Origin: an uncultured Spirochaeta sp.
GTDB lineage: Bacteria > Spirochaetota > Spirochaetia > DSM-27196 > Alkalispirochaetaceae
Reading direction: 5' to 3'
DNA length: 58,761 nucleotides
Assembly (NCBI GenBank): GCA_913030605.1
Contig: CAJWEZ010000024.1
Span: 1-58,761 of the forward strand
The notes under the pieces were generated by a model. That model saw nothing but the letters and a program-made list of their open reading frames with translations. It had not been told where the DNA came from and did no database searches. Each line of letters opens with the position of its first letter. The first letter of the stretch is position 1. Of the stretch, positions 1-6,955 are shown one piece after another. The position numbers and the translations under genes were made by a program.

Positions 1-574
1 GGAGCCCGTTGACGATCATGTCCAGCGACGCCGCCATCATCGCCCGGACGTCGTAGCCGAACCCCGCCCGCGAGGCGATCGTGTTGCCTTCCAGGACCGA
101 CAGGAAACCACCGGCAACGATGTGGGGGTCGATCGTCCGGATCTCCCCCGCCGCGGTCGCCTCCTGCACTGCGTCGATCAGCGGTGCCATGATTGCACCG
201 TAGCTCTCCTCGGTCAGTGCCTGGCGGTGTTCATCACTGATCGCCGGCATATCGTGATGAATCATGGACAACATGAACATCGGCGGGTGATCGAAAAACC
301 ACCCCGCCGCCCGATTCAAACGCTGTTCCAGCGATCCGGAGGCGTTCACGAGGACCTCCCGCAGCTCGCTGCCGATTCGCCGGAACATGCGCGTCTGGAC
401 GGCGACAAACAGTTCCTCTTTCCCCTTGGGGAAGTGGTAGTACAGCGAGGGCTTGCGAATCCCGACCGCCCGCGCAACATCGGCGAGAGTGACCGCCTGA
501 TATCCACGCTCGCGGAACAGATCTTCGGCGGTCTCGAGAATCGTTTCAACTCCGATGTGAGGTCGCGCCGGCAC
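1..574 (-). CDS. TetR/AcrR-family transcriptional regulator (partial)
   Basis: The minus-strand reading gives an N-terminal TetR helix-turn-helix: ILETAEDLFRERGYQAVTL, then DVARAVGIRKPSLYYHF, the classic recognition-helix signature. A helical ligand-binding domain follows and the gene runs off the left edge after about 191 codons, so only a few C-terminal residues are probably missing. I chose the GTG at 574 because it places the helix-turn-helix at the usual distance from the N terminus. A TTG at 610 is possible but would add an atypical tail. It is divergent from the haemolysin III gene, which it may control together with itself. The ligand is unknown. Confidence 0.85.
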   Translation of the reverse strand, partial: MPARPHIGVETILETAEDLFRERGYQAVTLADVARAVGIRKPSLYYHFPKGKEELFVAVQTRMFRRIGSELREVLVNASGSLEQRLNRAAGWFFDHPPMFMLSMIHHDMPAISDEHRQALTEESYGAIMAPLIDAVQEATAAGEIRTIDPHIVAGGFLSVLEGNTIASRAGFGYDVRAMMAASLDMIVNGL

Positions 575-580
575 CTCGAA

Positions 581-610
581 AAGGTAGCACGACCACGCCC
601 CGGCGGCCAA
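581..610 (-). promoter_or_regulatory. weak candidate promoter for the TetR gene
   Basis: TTGGCC (610-605), an 18-base spacer and TACCTT (586-581) end seven bases before the GTG at 574. The elements are poor matches to consensus. The spacing fits the leaderless pattern seen at other genes in this window. Confidence 0.25.
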
Positions 611-619
611 TACACCGAC

Positions 620-648
620 TTGACAGCCGGTTCTCCTGAGGGTGTAAT
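620..648 (+). promoter_or_regulatory. sigma-70 promoter of the haemolysin III gene
   Basis: TTGACA (620-625), a 17-base spacer and TGTAAT (643-648). The expected start of transcription falls on or one base before the ATG at 656, so the mRNA would be leaderless. A GAGGG at 638-642 lies too far upstream to act as a normal ribosome binding site. Confidence 0.6.
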
Positions 649-655
649 TCCCGGT

Positions 656-1336
656 ATGAGCGAACAGTCACTGGAACCCGAACTTCGCCCGTCTGAGATT
701 CAGTACGAGAGCGGCGGCGCGATCGAGGAAATCTTCAACAGTCTCACCCACGCGATCGGCGCGGGACTCGCCATCGCCGGTCTGACCGCGCTGCTCATGC
801 TGACGGACATGGACCCGTCGCCGTGGAAGTACATCAGCTTTACGGTATACGGCGTCAGTCAGATCCTCCTGTATCTGTCGTCGGCGCTGGTGCACAGTTT
901 CGCGTCCCTCCCGCGGATTCGCTACTATCTGCGCATCGTCGATCAGTCCTTCGTGTATCTGCTCATCGCGGGAACCTACACGCCCGTCACGCTGCTGGTC
1001 ATGCGGGGCCCCTGGGGATGGACGGTGTTCGGCATCATCTGGGGCTTTGCGCTGATCGGCATCGTGCTGAAGTCGATGGTGTTCCGGACCCATCACATCG
1101 TCACCGACCTCCTGTACATTCCCATGGGCTGGACGATGCTCATCGCGATCCGTCCGCTGCTCCGCATGGCTCCCACCGGTTTTCTGTACTGGATGCTGCT
1201 CGGCGGCCTGTTCTACACCGGCGGTGTCGCATTCTACGCGTGGCGTCGCCTTCCGTTCAGCCATACGCTCTGGCACCTGTGTGTGATCGGCGGCAGCGTC
1301 TCGTTTTTCATGGGGTTTTCGCTGTACCTGGCGTAA
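656..1336 (+). CDS. haemolysin III (HlyIII/PAQR-like) family membrane protein
   Basis: A 226-residue integral membrane protein with seven predicted hydrophobic segments. It carries the family's conserved metal-binding pattern: Ser/His in SSALVHSF near residue 80, Asp in RIVDQSF near 100, and the C-terminal pair in HTLWH near 200. HlyIII proteins are inner-membrane proteins related to PAQR receptors; the haemolysin name comes from one Bacillus protein and the true role is uncertain. An in-frame upstream extension exists but is the antisense of the TetR gene, so I start at the ATG at 656, which sits just after a good promoter. It is divergent from the TetR regulator. Confidence 0.88.
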   Translation: MSEQSLEPELRPSEIQYESGGAIEEIFNSLTHAIGAGLAIAGLTALLMLTDMDPSPWKYISFTVYGVSQILLYLSSALVHSFASLPRIRYYLRIVDQSFVYLLIAGTYTPVTLLVMRGPWGWTVFGIIWGFALIGIVLKSMVFRTHHIVTDLLYIPMGWTMLIAIRPLLRMAPTGFLYWMLLGGLFYTGGVAFYAWRRLPFSHTLWHLCVIGGSVSFFMGFSLYLA

Positions 1337-1349
1337 ATGAGGTTCCCTC

Positions 1350-1378
1350 TTGTAAAAATCGTGATCTCGGTGTATCAT
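1350..1378 (+). promoter_or_regulatory. candidate sigma-70 promoter for the 1411 gene
   Basis: TTGTAA (1350-1355), a 17-base spacer and TATCAT (1373-1378), giving a leader of about 26 bases that contains GGAG at 1398-1401. Confidence 0.45.
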
Positions 1379-1410
1379 CGTTGAAAAAGTAATTTATGGA
1401 GTTTTCCACG

Positions 1411-1785
1411 ATGCAAACCCAGAAACCTTCGGTCCTCGAAGCGTGGGTCGGCGGCTACCTTGGCCCGTCGTACCGCGTCGAACTCAAGGACGATCACCTG
1501 GTCTACGAGGTCTACGAGAAGGGCTACGAGCTCCACGCATCGGAAGAGATCCGTCCGGGCGCCGCCCGGTGGGGACGCTTCCTCAATGACCTCGCACAGT
1601 GCGGGGTCTGGGACTGGGACGCGCGCTACAAGGGAACCGACAGCGCCGACGGCACGACGTGGTACGTCTCCATCGGCGCGGCGGGTCGTACCAAGACCAG
1701 CCGCGGGCTCAACCACTACCCGCCGGGTTTTGTCGACTTCATGCGAGCGATGCGAAGGCTGCTCGACGGGCGTCAGTTTTCCTGA
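1411..1785 (+). CDS. hypothetical cytoplasmic protein
   Basis: A 124-residue soluble protein that I do not recognise. It has no signal peptide or membrane segment. It is rich in aromatic residues, with motifs such as CGVWDWDARY and DGTTWYVSI that suggest a small alpha/beta fold. I chose the ATG at 1411 because GGAG lies nine bases upstream; an ATG at 1396 in the same frame has no ribosome binding site. It is a single gene with its own promoter, between the haemolysin III gene and the FMN lipoprotein. The W-D-W and D-G-W pattern occurs in some small uncharacterised bacterial families, but no function is claimed. Confidence 0.65.
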   Translation: MQTQKPSVLEAWVGGYLGPSYRVELKDDHLVYEVYEKGYELHASEEIRPGAARWGRFLNDLAQCGVWDWDARYKGTDSADGTTWYVSIGAAGRTKTSRGLNHYPPGFVDFMRAMRRLLDGRQFS

Positions 1786-1820
1786 TCGCCTGTCGAATTT
1801 AATGAGCACGGATTCACAAT

Positions 1821-1838
1821 AAAAAACGATTGTTTTTT
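1821..1838. terminator. A/T inverted repeat, possible weak bidirectional terminator
   Basis: AAAAAAC (1821-1827), loop GATT, GTTTTTT (1832-1838). The stem is all A-T except one pair, so any termination would be weak. Confidence 0.3.
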
Positions 1839-1868
1839 TCAAACCGCCTTCTCGTACAACACCCTTTG

Positions 1869-1877
1869 TGCTACACT
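1869..1877 (+). promoter_or_regulatory. extended -10 promoter candidate for the FMN lipoprotein
   Basis: TG at 1869-1870 followed by C and TACACT (1872-1877), an extended -10 element without a recognisable -35. An AAGGAG ribosome binding site precedes the ATG at 1921. Confidence 0.35.
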
Positions 1878-1920
1878 TTCGCGGTAAACAAAATCCTCAC
1901 ACAGCATAAGGAGTGTGCAA

Positions 1921-2822
1921 TGATTTCGAACAAGATTCGAGTTCTCTCGATGATTGCGCTGGCGTTGCTCGTCGCGCTTTTTGCCGGGTGCTCCGGTTCC
2001 GATGATTCCGCATCCGCCGCCCCGGCGTCCAACGATACCCAGGCGTCGGCAGAGTCCGCCGGTGGCTACACCGACGGCGTCTACTTCGCCCAGGAGGACT
2101 CGTTCAGCGAGCAGACCGGCTGGAAGTACATGGTGATCATTGAAGTCCAGAACGGCGAGATCGTCTCCGCCACCTGGAACGGCGCCAACCGCGACGGCGG
2201 CACCGACAAGGTGACCCGTTCCCGCAGCGGCGAGTACGGCATGGCCGAAAACGGTGGCGCGATGGCTCCCTGGTACGAGCAGGCCGCAGCGGCGGAAGCG
2301 TACCTGATCGAGACCCAGGATCCGACGGCGATCGAATACACCGACGAAGAGGGTCACACCGACGCGATATCCGGTGCGTCGATCCACGTCAAGGAGTTCT
2401 TCACCCTCGCCGAGGAAGCGCTCTCCGGTGAACCGAACGGCTACGGCATGTGGCAGGACGGCCACTACCACGCCGAGCAGGCCGAGTTCGGCGACAGCGG
2501 CTGGAAGTACTTTGTGGACCTGACTGTGATCGGCGGACGCATCGTGGCTGCCAACTGGAACGGTATCCCCGAGGATGGCGGCACGCTGAAGAAGCAGCGG
2601 TCGATGGACGGTGAGTACGGCATGCTCGAGAACGGTGGCGCCATCGCCGCATGGTACGAGCAGGCGCAGGCCGCCGAAGACTACCTCCTCCAGGTCCAGG
2701 ATCCCGCGGCGATCGAGCTGAACGATACCGGCCACGCCGATGCGATCTCCGGCGCGACGATCCATGTCAACGACATGGTCTCCCTCGCCGAAGAGGCTCT
2801 GGCGGGCGCTTCCCGCAACTAA
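1921..2822 (+). CDS. lipoprotein with two FMN-binding domains (PplA-like)
   Basis: A 300-residue exported lipoprotein. The signal peptide ends in the lipobox LFAGC with Cys24 as the lipidated residue. Two tandem repeats of about 115 residues follow, each with a G-W-K-Y start, a WNG turn and the C-terminal flavinylation motif D-x-x-S-G-A-S/T: DAISGAS at 148-154 and DAISGAT at 274-280. Proteins with this FMN_bind motif receive FMN covalently on the final Ser/Thr from the ApbE transferase, and the two-domain lipoprotein form is that of Listeria PplA, an electron carrier outside the cytoplasmic membrane. No apbE is in the window. It is followed by a strong terminator, then a prenyltransferase gene, and two genes of the opposite strand complete a likely electron-transfer set. 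NqrC/RnfG-type subunits are excluded because the usual partners are absent. Confidence 0.88.
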
Positions 2823-2843
2823 GCGATTCCCGGTAGGATATTT

Positions 2844-2871
2844 GCCCCGGCCCTGCGGCCGGGGCTTTTTT
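2844..2871 (+). terminator. Rho-independent terminator after the FMN lipoprotein
   Basis: A perfect nine-base stem, GCCCCGGCC (2844-2852) and GGCCGGGGC (2857-2865), with loop CTGC and then six T. It lies only 23 bases before the prenyltransferase start. That gene must therefore be read through it or use a promoter inside it. Confidence 0.85.
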
Positions 2872-2894
2872 GTGTCTATCGAGAGGGAGGGCCC

Positions 2895-3815
2895 ATGACC
2901 ATCCGAGAGTTTCTGCATATCGTCGAAATCCGAACCAAGGTTGTCAGCGTCTCAGGATTCGCCATCGGCGCGGCCTACGCGTGGTACCGGTTCGGACCTC
3001 CGGATCCCGTGGCGCTCGCGGTCATGTTCTCCGCGGTTCTCGCCGTGGACATGGCGACGACCGGGTTCAACACGTTCTTCGACTTCTTCTTTGGCGTCGA
3101 CCGGCGTACCACAAACCGCGAACAGGACAAGGTCCTCGTGCACCAGGGCGTCGCTGCCGGTCCAGCACTGCTGGTCTCCCTCTCACTGTACGCCGTGGCG
3201 GCGGTCCTCGGGATCGTGCTCGCCGTCCGCGTCACCCCGTGGGTGATTCCGATCGGCGCCGTCGGCATGCTGGTCGGGTTCCTGTACAACGCCGGTCCCC
3301 GCCCGATCTCCAGCACGCCCCTGGGCGAACTCTTCGCCGGCGGATTCCTGGGCTGGGTTCTCGTTGTGCTGACGATATTCGTCCTGTCCGATGGAAGGAT
3401 GCGCGCCACCGATCTTCTCGCCGGCGTTCCGTCGTTCCTGTTTGTGGCATCGATCCTCACGGTCAACAACACCTGTGACATCGACGGAGACCGTCATGCC
3501 GGGCGTCAGACGCTCTCGATCGTACTCGGACGCCCGGCGGGGGAAGCCCTGGTGTACCTGTTCGGCGGTCTGGCGTTCGCGTCGGCCGTGGCGCTGGCAG
3601 CATCGGGGATCTGGCCCCGCATCGTCTCCGCCGGTGTGCTGCTCGCCGCCCTCATCGCGGTGCCACAGTACTACCGCATGCATCTGCGGGGCTTTTCCCA
3701 CGACACAAAGGGCCCCTCGATGGGGGCGATCGCGCGGATATTTCGCTGGTATTCTCTGGGAGTTACGGTGCCGCTTCTGATCGCGGCGGCGGGATGGCTG
3801 CCCGGGCTCCTATGA
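2895..3815 (+). CDS. UbiA-family prenyltransferase (MenA/DmkA-like)
   Basis: A 306-residue polytopic membrane enzyme. The two Asp-rich motifs of the UbiA superfamily are visible: N-x3-D-x4-G-V-D around residues 58-68 (NTFFDFFFGVD) and D-I-D-G-D-R-H-A-G-R in the second half. They bind the prenyl diphosphate through magnesium and the aromatic acceptor. MenA-type members attach a polyprenyl chain to 1,4-dihydroxy-2-naphthoate to give demethylmenaquinone. A strong GAGAGGGAGGG ribosome binding site precedes the ATG. Its 3' end overlaps the end of the convergent polyprenyl synthase by six bases. The gene set matches dmkA of flavin-based electron transfer loci, but an ordinary menA cannot be excluded. 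Confidence 0.85.
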   Translation: MTIREFLHIVEIRTKVVSVSGFAIGAAYAWYRFGPPDPVALAVMFSAVLAVDMATTGFNTFFDFFFGVDRRTTNREQDKVLVHQGVAAGPALLVSLSLYAVAAVLGIVLAVRVTPWVIPIGAVGMLVGFLYNAGPRPISSTPLGELFAGGFLGWVLVVLTIFVLSDGRMRATDLLAGVPSFLFVASILTVNNTCDIDGDRHAGRQTLSIVLGRPAGEALVYLFGGLAFASAVALAASGIWPRIVSAGVLLAALIAVPQYYRMHLRGFSHDTKGPSMGAIARIFRWYSLGVTVPLLIAAAGWLPGLL

Positions 3816-4826
3816 GGCCCGGGACAGCAACCGTTCGGTCAGTTCGCGCAGAATGACCTGATCTCGACCCCTCGGAAGGCGCCGGATCTCGCGTTCGGCA
3901 CGGCGGGTGTAGATCTCGGCGGCGGCCATTGCCCCCGCTCGACCACCGGCTTCGGCGACCTCGGAACGAACCCGTTCGATCGCCCGTTCCTGCCAGAAGC
4001 GCAGGAGGCGCGGTTGCGCCGCTCGACCGCCGATCTTCTGCAGCACCCGGATCAGACGCGATCGCTGTGCCGAGTTTGCCGCCAGGATCACCGGCAGCGT
4101 CAGAACGCCCTGCCGCAGGTCCGTAGCGCCTGGTTTGCCCGTTCGGCGACTGCTGCCGAACAGATCGAGCAGATCGTCGATGATCTGGAACCCTACGCCG
4201 ATGTTGTAGCCGATCCGTCGCAGAATCTCCACGGTGCGGGGATCGCCTCCCTCGTCGCGAGCGGCCTCCGACGCACCGAAATGAAAACTCAGCGCGAACA
4301 GAACCGCCGTTTTCCCCACAATGCGGTGCATATAGCGCCGGACGGAGAAGCCGGTTTCCTGGCCACCGTTGGTTTCGGCGATCTCGGACGAAATGATATG
4401 ACTGACCGCCGCGCTCAGCAGCGTGGCGTTCTCCGGCTGCGCGTGGTCCGCGACCAGCGAAAAGCAGCGCGAGAACAGGTAGTCACCCATGAGCACCGCT
4501 GCGCGGCTCCCGTATTCCACATGGAGGGATGCCCCGCCGCGCCGGGACGCCGACTCGTCCACGATGTCGTCGTGAATGAGCGATGCCACGTGCAGCAGCT
4601 CGATTGCCGCCGCGATGCGGATGATGCGGTCGGAGACAGCAGCGCCGCCCGTCTGAATCCGGGCGGCGATGATGGTAAACGCCGGTCGCAGGAGCTTGGC
4701 GTCGCGGGTGACCAGATCCCGAAGGCCCCGGGAAAGCGTTCCCCCGGGGCGTGTGACTTCTTCGAGAATGACCGCCTTGACGCGCTCGAGCTCGCGGCGA
4801 ATCTCCGGGAACTCAGCCCAAATCAT
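3810..4826 (-). CDS. polyprenyl diphosphate synthase (trans-prenyltransferase, DmkB-like)
   Basis: A 338-residue isoprenoid synthase that condenses isopentenyl diphosphate onto an allylic primer to make the long quinone side chain. Both Asp-rich motifs are present: the first as LIHDDIVDES (DDxxD) near residues 84-93 and the second as FQIIDDLLD (DDxxD) near 215. There is also the GK region before the first motif (RDAKLLRPA). It is the second gene of a minus-strand operon: its ATG overlaps the stop of the NADH dehydrogenase by four bases (ATGA), which suggests translational coupling. Next to a UbiA-type prenyltransferase it probably supplies the tail for a demethylmenaquinone or menaquinone. 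Chain length cannot be read from the sequence. Confidence 0.88.
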   Translation of the reverse strand: MIWAEFPEIRRELERVKAVILEEVTRPGGTLSRGLRDLVTRDAKLLRPAFTIIAARIQTGGAAVSDRIIRIAAAIELLHVASLIHDDIVDESASRRGGASLHVEYGSRAAVLMGDYLFSRCFSLVADHAQPENATLLSAAVSHIISSEIAETNGGQETGFSVRRYMHRIVGKTAVLFALSFHFGASEAARDEGGDPRTVEILRRIGYNIGVGFQIIDDLLDLFGSSRRTGKPGATDLRQGVLTLPVILAANSAQRSRLIRVLQKIGGRAAQPRLLRFWQERAIERVRSEVAEAGGRAGAMAAAEIYTRRAEREIRRLPRGRDQVILRELTERLLSRAS

Positions 4827-6769
4827 TTGTCTCGTGGCTCACCGGTGTAGAGATAGGTACGCTTCGCGATACCCTGCTTGTTCCACCAGCGCTTGAGCCA
4901 CGGCATGACCCAGTGGTCCAGTCCAAACCCGCGGCCGGCACCACCGAGCATCACGATCGACGCGGCGATGTACCACAGCAGTTCGGGGTTTCCCCAGCCC
5001 GAAAAGATGAACATAATCCCGAAGCCGATGGAGACCACCGCTGCGGGGAACGTAAACAGTCCGCCGATCAGCGCCAGTCCGATCAGAACCTGCATCACCA
5101 CCACGCCGGCCTGCAGCAGGAACGCCAGGGTCGGTGCCGCGCTCAGGACGTGCTCGGCAAACCAGGTGTAGAGACCCAGCGCCTGCATCAGCGGCTCCAC
5201 GGAAGCGGCGGCGGCTTCGGCCCCCGCTTCCACCGCTTCGCTCGCCGCGCTGGTCGCGTCTCCGATGTTCACGCCCGGGAGTCGAATCGCCGATGCGGCG
5301 ATGTTCGCCAGGCCGTCCGCGCCGGGATTGAGCCACCCGTCCAGGATCTTGTGAATGCCCTCGGAGACCCACTTGGCACCCAGGAAGATCCGCAAGGGGA
5401 CCGCCCAGTACACCGGCACCTTCCAGGAAAAATGTCCCCGGAACATGGAGCGGTTGTCCTTAATGTTCAGGAACTCCTCGCGGATGTATTCCCAGCACGC
5501 GTTGACGCCGGCAAGACCGAACAGGTAGTGCAGGTTGATCAGGTGCTTGATACCCAGGGCAAAAAACCCGGACATCGAGGTGCCCACAACGTGGGCCACA
5601 CCGTAGCGACTGCCCACCGAAACCATGAAGCCGTGGTAGTTCGACTTGAAGGCTTCTTTTTCCTTGTTCTCAATGTCGGCGATGATGTTCTTCGCGGCGG
5701 TTTCGCCGGTCTGCAGCGCCGTTTCCACGACCTGCGGAAGAACGTGCTCCTCCTCCACATACCAGAGGATGTCACCGCAGATGTATACGTCCTGACGGTC
5801 CACCGACTGCATGTAGTCGTTGACCAGGACGCGTCCGCGCTGTCCCACAACGTAGCGTTCGTCGTCGTCGAACGAACACCCGGCCATGCCGTGGATTCCC
5901 TCGATCGTGGCGACGGAGCACTCACCGCGGGCCATGTGCCCCTTGGTCAGATCGACGCGGGTGGAGAACTCACCACCGTGGATTCCGGCGGTCCAGATGA
6001 ACGTGTCGGTCCGGATCTCCTGCTCGCCGATCTTCACCTTCCCTTCCTCGGCACCCGTGATCATCGCGTTCAGCATGATCTCCGCGCCCATGCGCTTCAG
6101 GTGGCGTTCCGCCTTGGCCTTCGGCTTCTCCGGGAAGATGGGAAGGATCGAGTCCTTGGCCTCAATGATGAGTACGCGGACCTCGCGCTCGTCAATGTGG
6201 TACTTCGGGCACAGAACGTCGCGCCGCTCCAGCAGCTCTCCCGCCAGCTCGATACCGGTAAAGCCGGCGCCGGCGATCGTGAAGGTGAGCATCTGACGCC
6301 GCGTCTCCGGATTCGGCTCCTTGGCCGCCTCGCGAAACCGGTTTTCCACGTGGGTGCGGATGCGGATCGCGTCCTCCAGGGACCACAGCGTGAAGCTGTG
6401 CTCCTGCACACCGGGAATATCGAAAAACTCCGGCGCACCGCCGGCACCAATGACCAGGTAGTCGTAGGAATAGCTGGCGGTGTCCGAGGTGAGTTTCTTG
6501 CTGTCGAAATCCACGCCGGTGATCTCGTCGATCACCACGTTGACGCGCTTGCCGCCAAAAATCTTGTGAAAGCTGACCTGAACCGCTTCGGGTTCCGTAC
6601 GGGAACCGGCAATTTCGTGCAGCTCGGTCATCAGGGTATGGTATGGGTTTTTGTCGATCAGGGTGATCTCGATGTCCTGCCGCCGCTTGTACTTCTTGTA
6701 CAGCTGTTTCGCCGCAGCTACGCCGCCGTATCCGCCCCCGAGGATGACAATTTTCTTCTTGTCGCTCAT
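4823..6769 (-). CDS. type II NADH dehydrogenase with C-terminal DoxX-like membrane domain
   Basis: A 648-residue flavoenzyme that oxidises NADH and reduces quinone without proton pumping. The N-terminal FAD fold has GGGYGG at residues 11-16, the NADH fold has GAGFTGIE at 167-174, and ICGD near 334 is the FAD-binding Asp motif. After about residue 440 there is an added domain with four or so hydrophobic helices that resembles DoxX/SURF4-type membrane proteins. Ordinary Ndh is about 400 residues and lacks this; the Ndh2 of flavin-based electron transfer loci also carries an extra membrane domain. GGAGGT lies two bases beyond the ATG region (6771-6778). It is first in an operon with the polyprenyl synthase. 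Confidence 0.9.
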   Translation of the reverse strand: MSDKKKIVILGGGYGGVAAAKQLYKKYKRRQDIEITLIDKNPYHTLMTELHEIAGSRTEPEAVQVSFHKIFGGKRVNVVIDEITGVDFDSKKLTSDTASYSYDYLVIGAGGAPEFFDIPGVQEHSFTLWSLEDAIRIRTHVENRFREAAKEPNPETRRQMLTFTIAGAGFTGIELAGELLERRDVLCPKYHIDEREVRVLIIEAKDSILPIFPEKPKAKAERHLKRMGAEIMLNAMITGAEEGKVKIGEQEIRTDTFIWTAGIHGGEFSTRVDLTKGHMARGECSVATIEGIHGMAGCSFDDDERYVVGQRGRVLVNDYMQSVDRQDVYICGDILWYVEEEHVLPQVVETALQTGETAAKNIIADIENKEKEAFKSNYHGFMVSVGSRYGVAHVVGTSMSGFFALGIKHLINLHYLFGLAGVNACWEYIREEFLNIKDNRSMFRGHFSWKVPVYWAVPLRIFLGAKWVSEGIHKILDGWLNPGADGLANIAASAIRLPGVNIGDATSAASEAVEAGAEAAAASVEPLMQALGLYTWFAEHVLSAAPTLAFLLQAGVVVMQVLIGLALIGGLFTFPAAVVSIGFGIMFIFSGWGNPELLWYIAASIVMLGGAGRGFGLDHWVMPWLKRWWNKQGIAKRTYLYTGEPRDK

Positions 6770-6804
6770 TGGACCTCCAGGTTGTTCACTGTGAGTGTGC
6801 CCGG

Positions 6805-6833
6805 ATTATGGCATAGTCCGACATATTAATCCA
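6805..6833 (-). promoter_or_regulatory. candidate promoter for the NADH dehydrogenase operon
   Basis: TGGATT (6833-6828), a 17-base spacer and CATAAT (6810-6805), leaving a leader of about 35 bases with a GGAGGT ribosome binding site. The -10 is a five of six match, the -35 is weak. Confidence 0.35.
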
Positions 6834-6920
6834 GTGCCCATTACAATGAAAAAATAATGAACGTTTTATTGTGAAATCCGATCAACAACGCCGCAGTCCG
6901 GTGTTACCGACGTCCGAACC

Positions 6921-6949
6921 GTGTCACACCGCATCCGGCCGGGTATACT
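6921..6949 (+). promoter_or_regulatory. promoter of the MFS-HEAT gene, implies leaderless mRNA
   Basis: GTGTCA (6921-6926), a 17-base spacer and TATACT (6944-6949). The ATG at 6956 is exactly seven bases after the -10 element. Confidence 0.5.
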
Positions 6950-6955
6950 GGGGGC

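Noticed and set aside
122..655. N-terminal extension of the haemolysin III protein
   Set aside because: The upstream codons are the antisense of the TetR gene, and a good promoter lies just before the ATG at 656.
1921..2822. FMN-binding lipoprotein as an RnfG or NqrC subunit
   Set aside because: There is a lipobox, two FMN domains and no Rnf or Nqr partner genes, so a PplA-like carrier is the better fit.
4913..6829. A 638-codon open frame on the plus strand opposite the NADH dehydrogenase
   Set aside because: It is a GC-rich antisense shadow; the minus-strand frame has all FAD and NADH motifs and a ribosome binding site.
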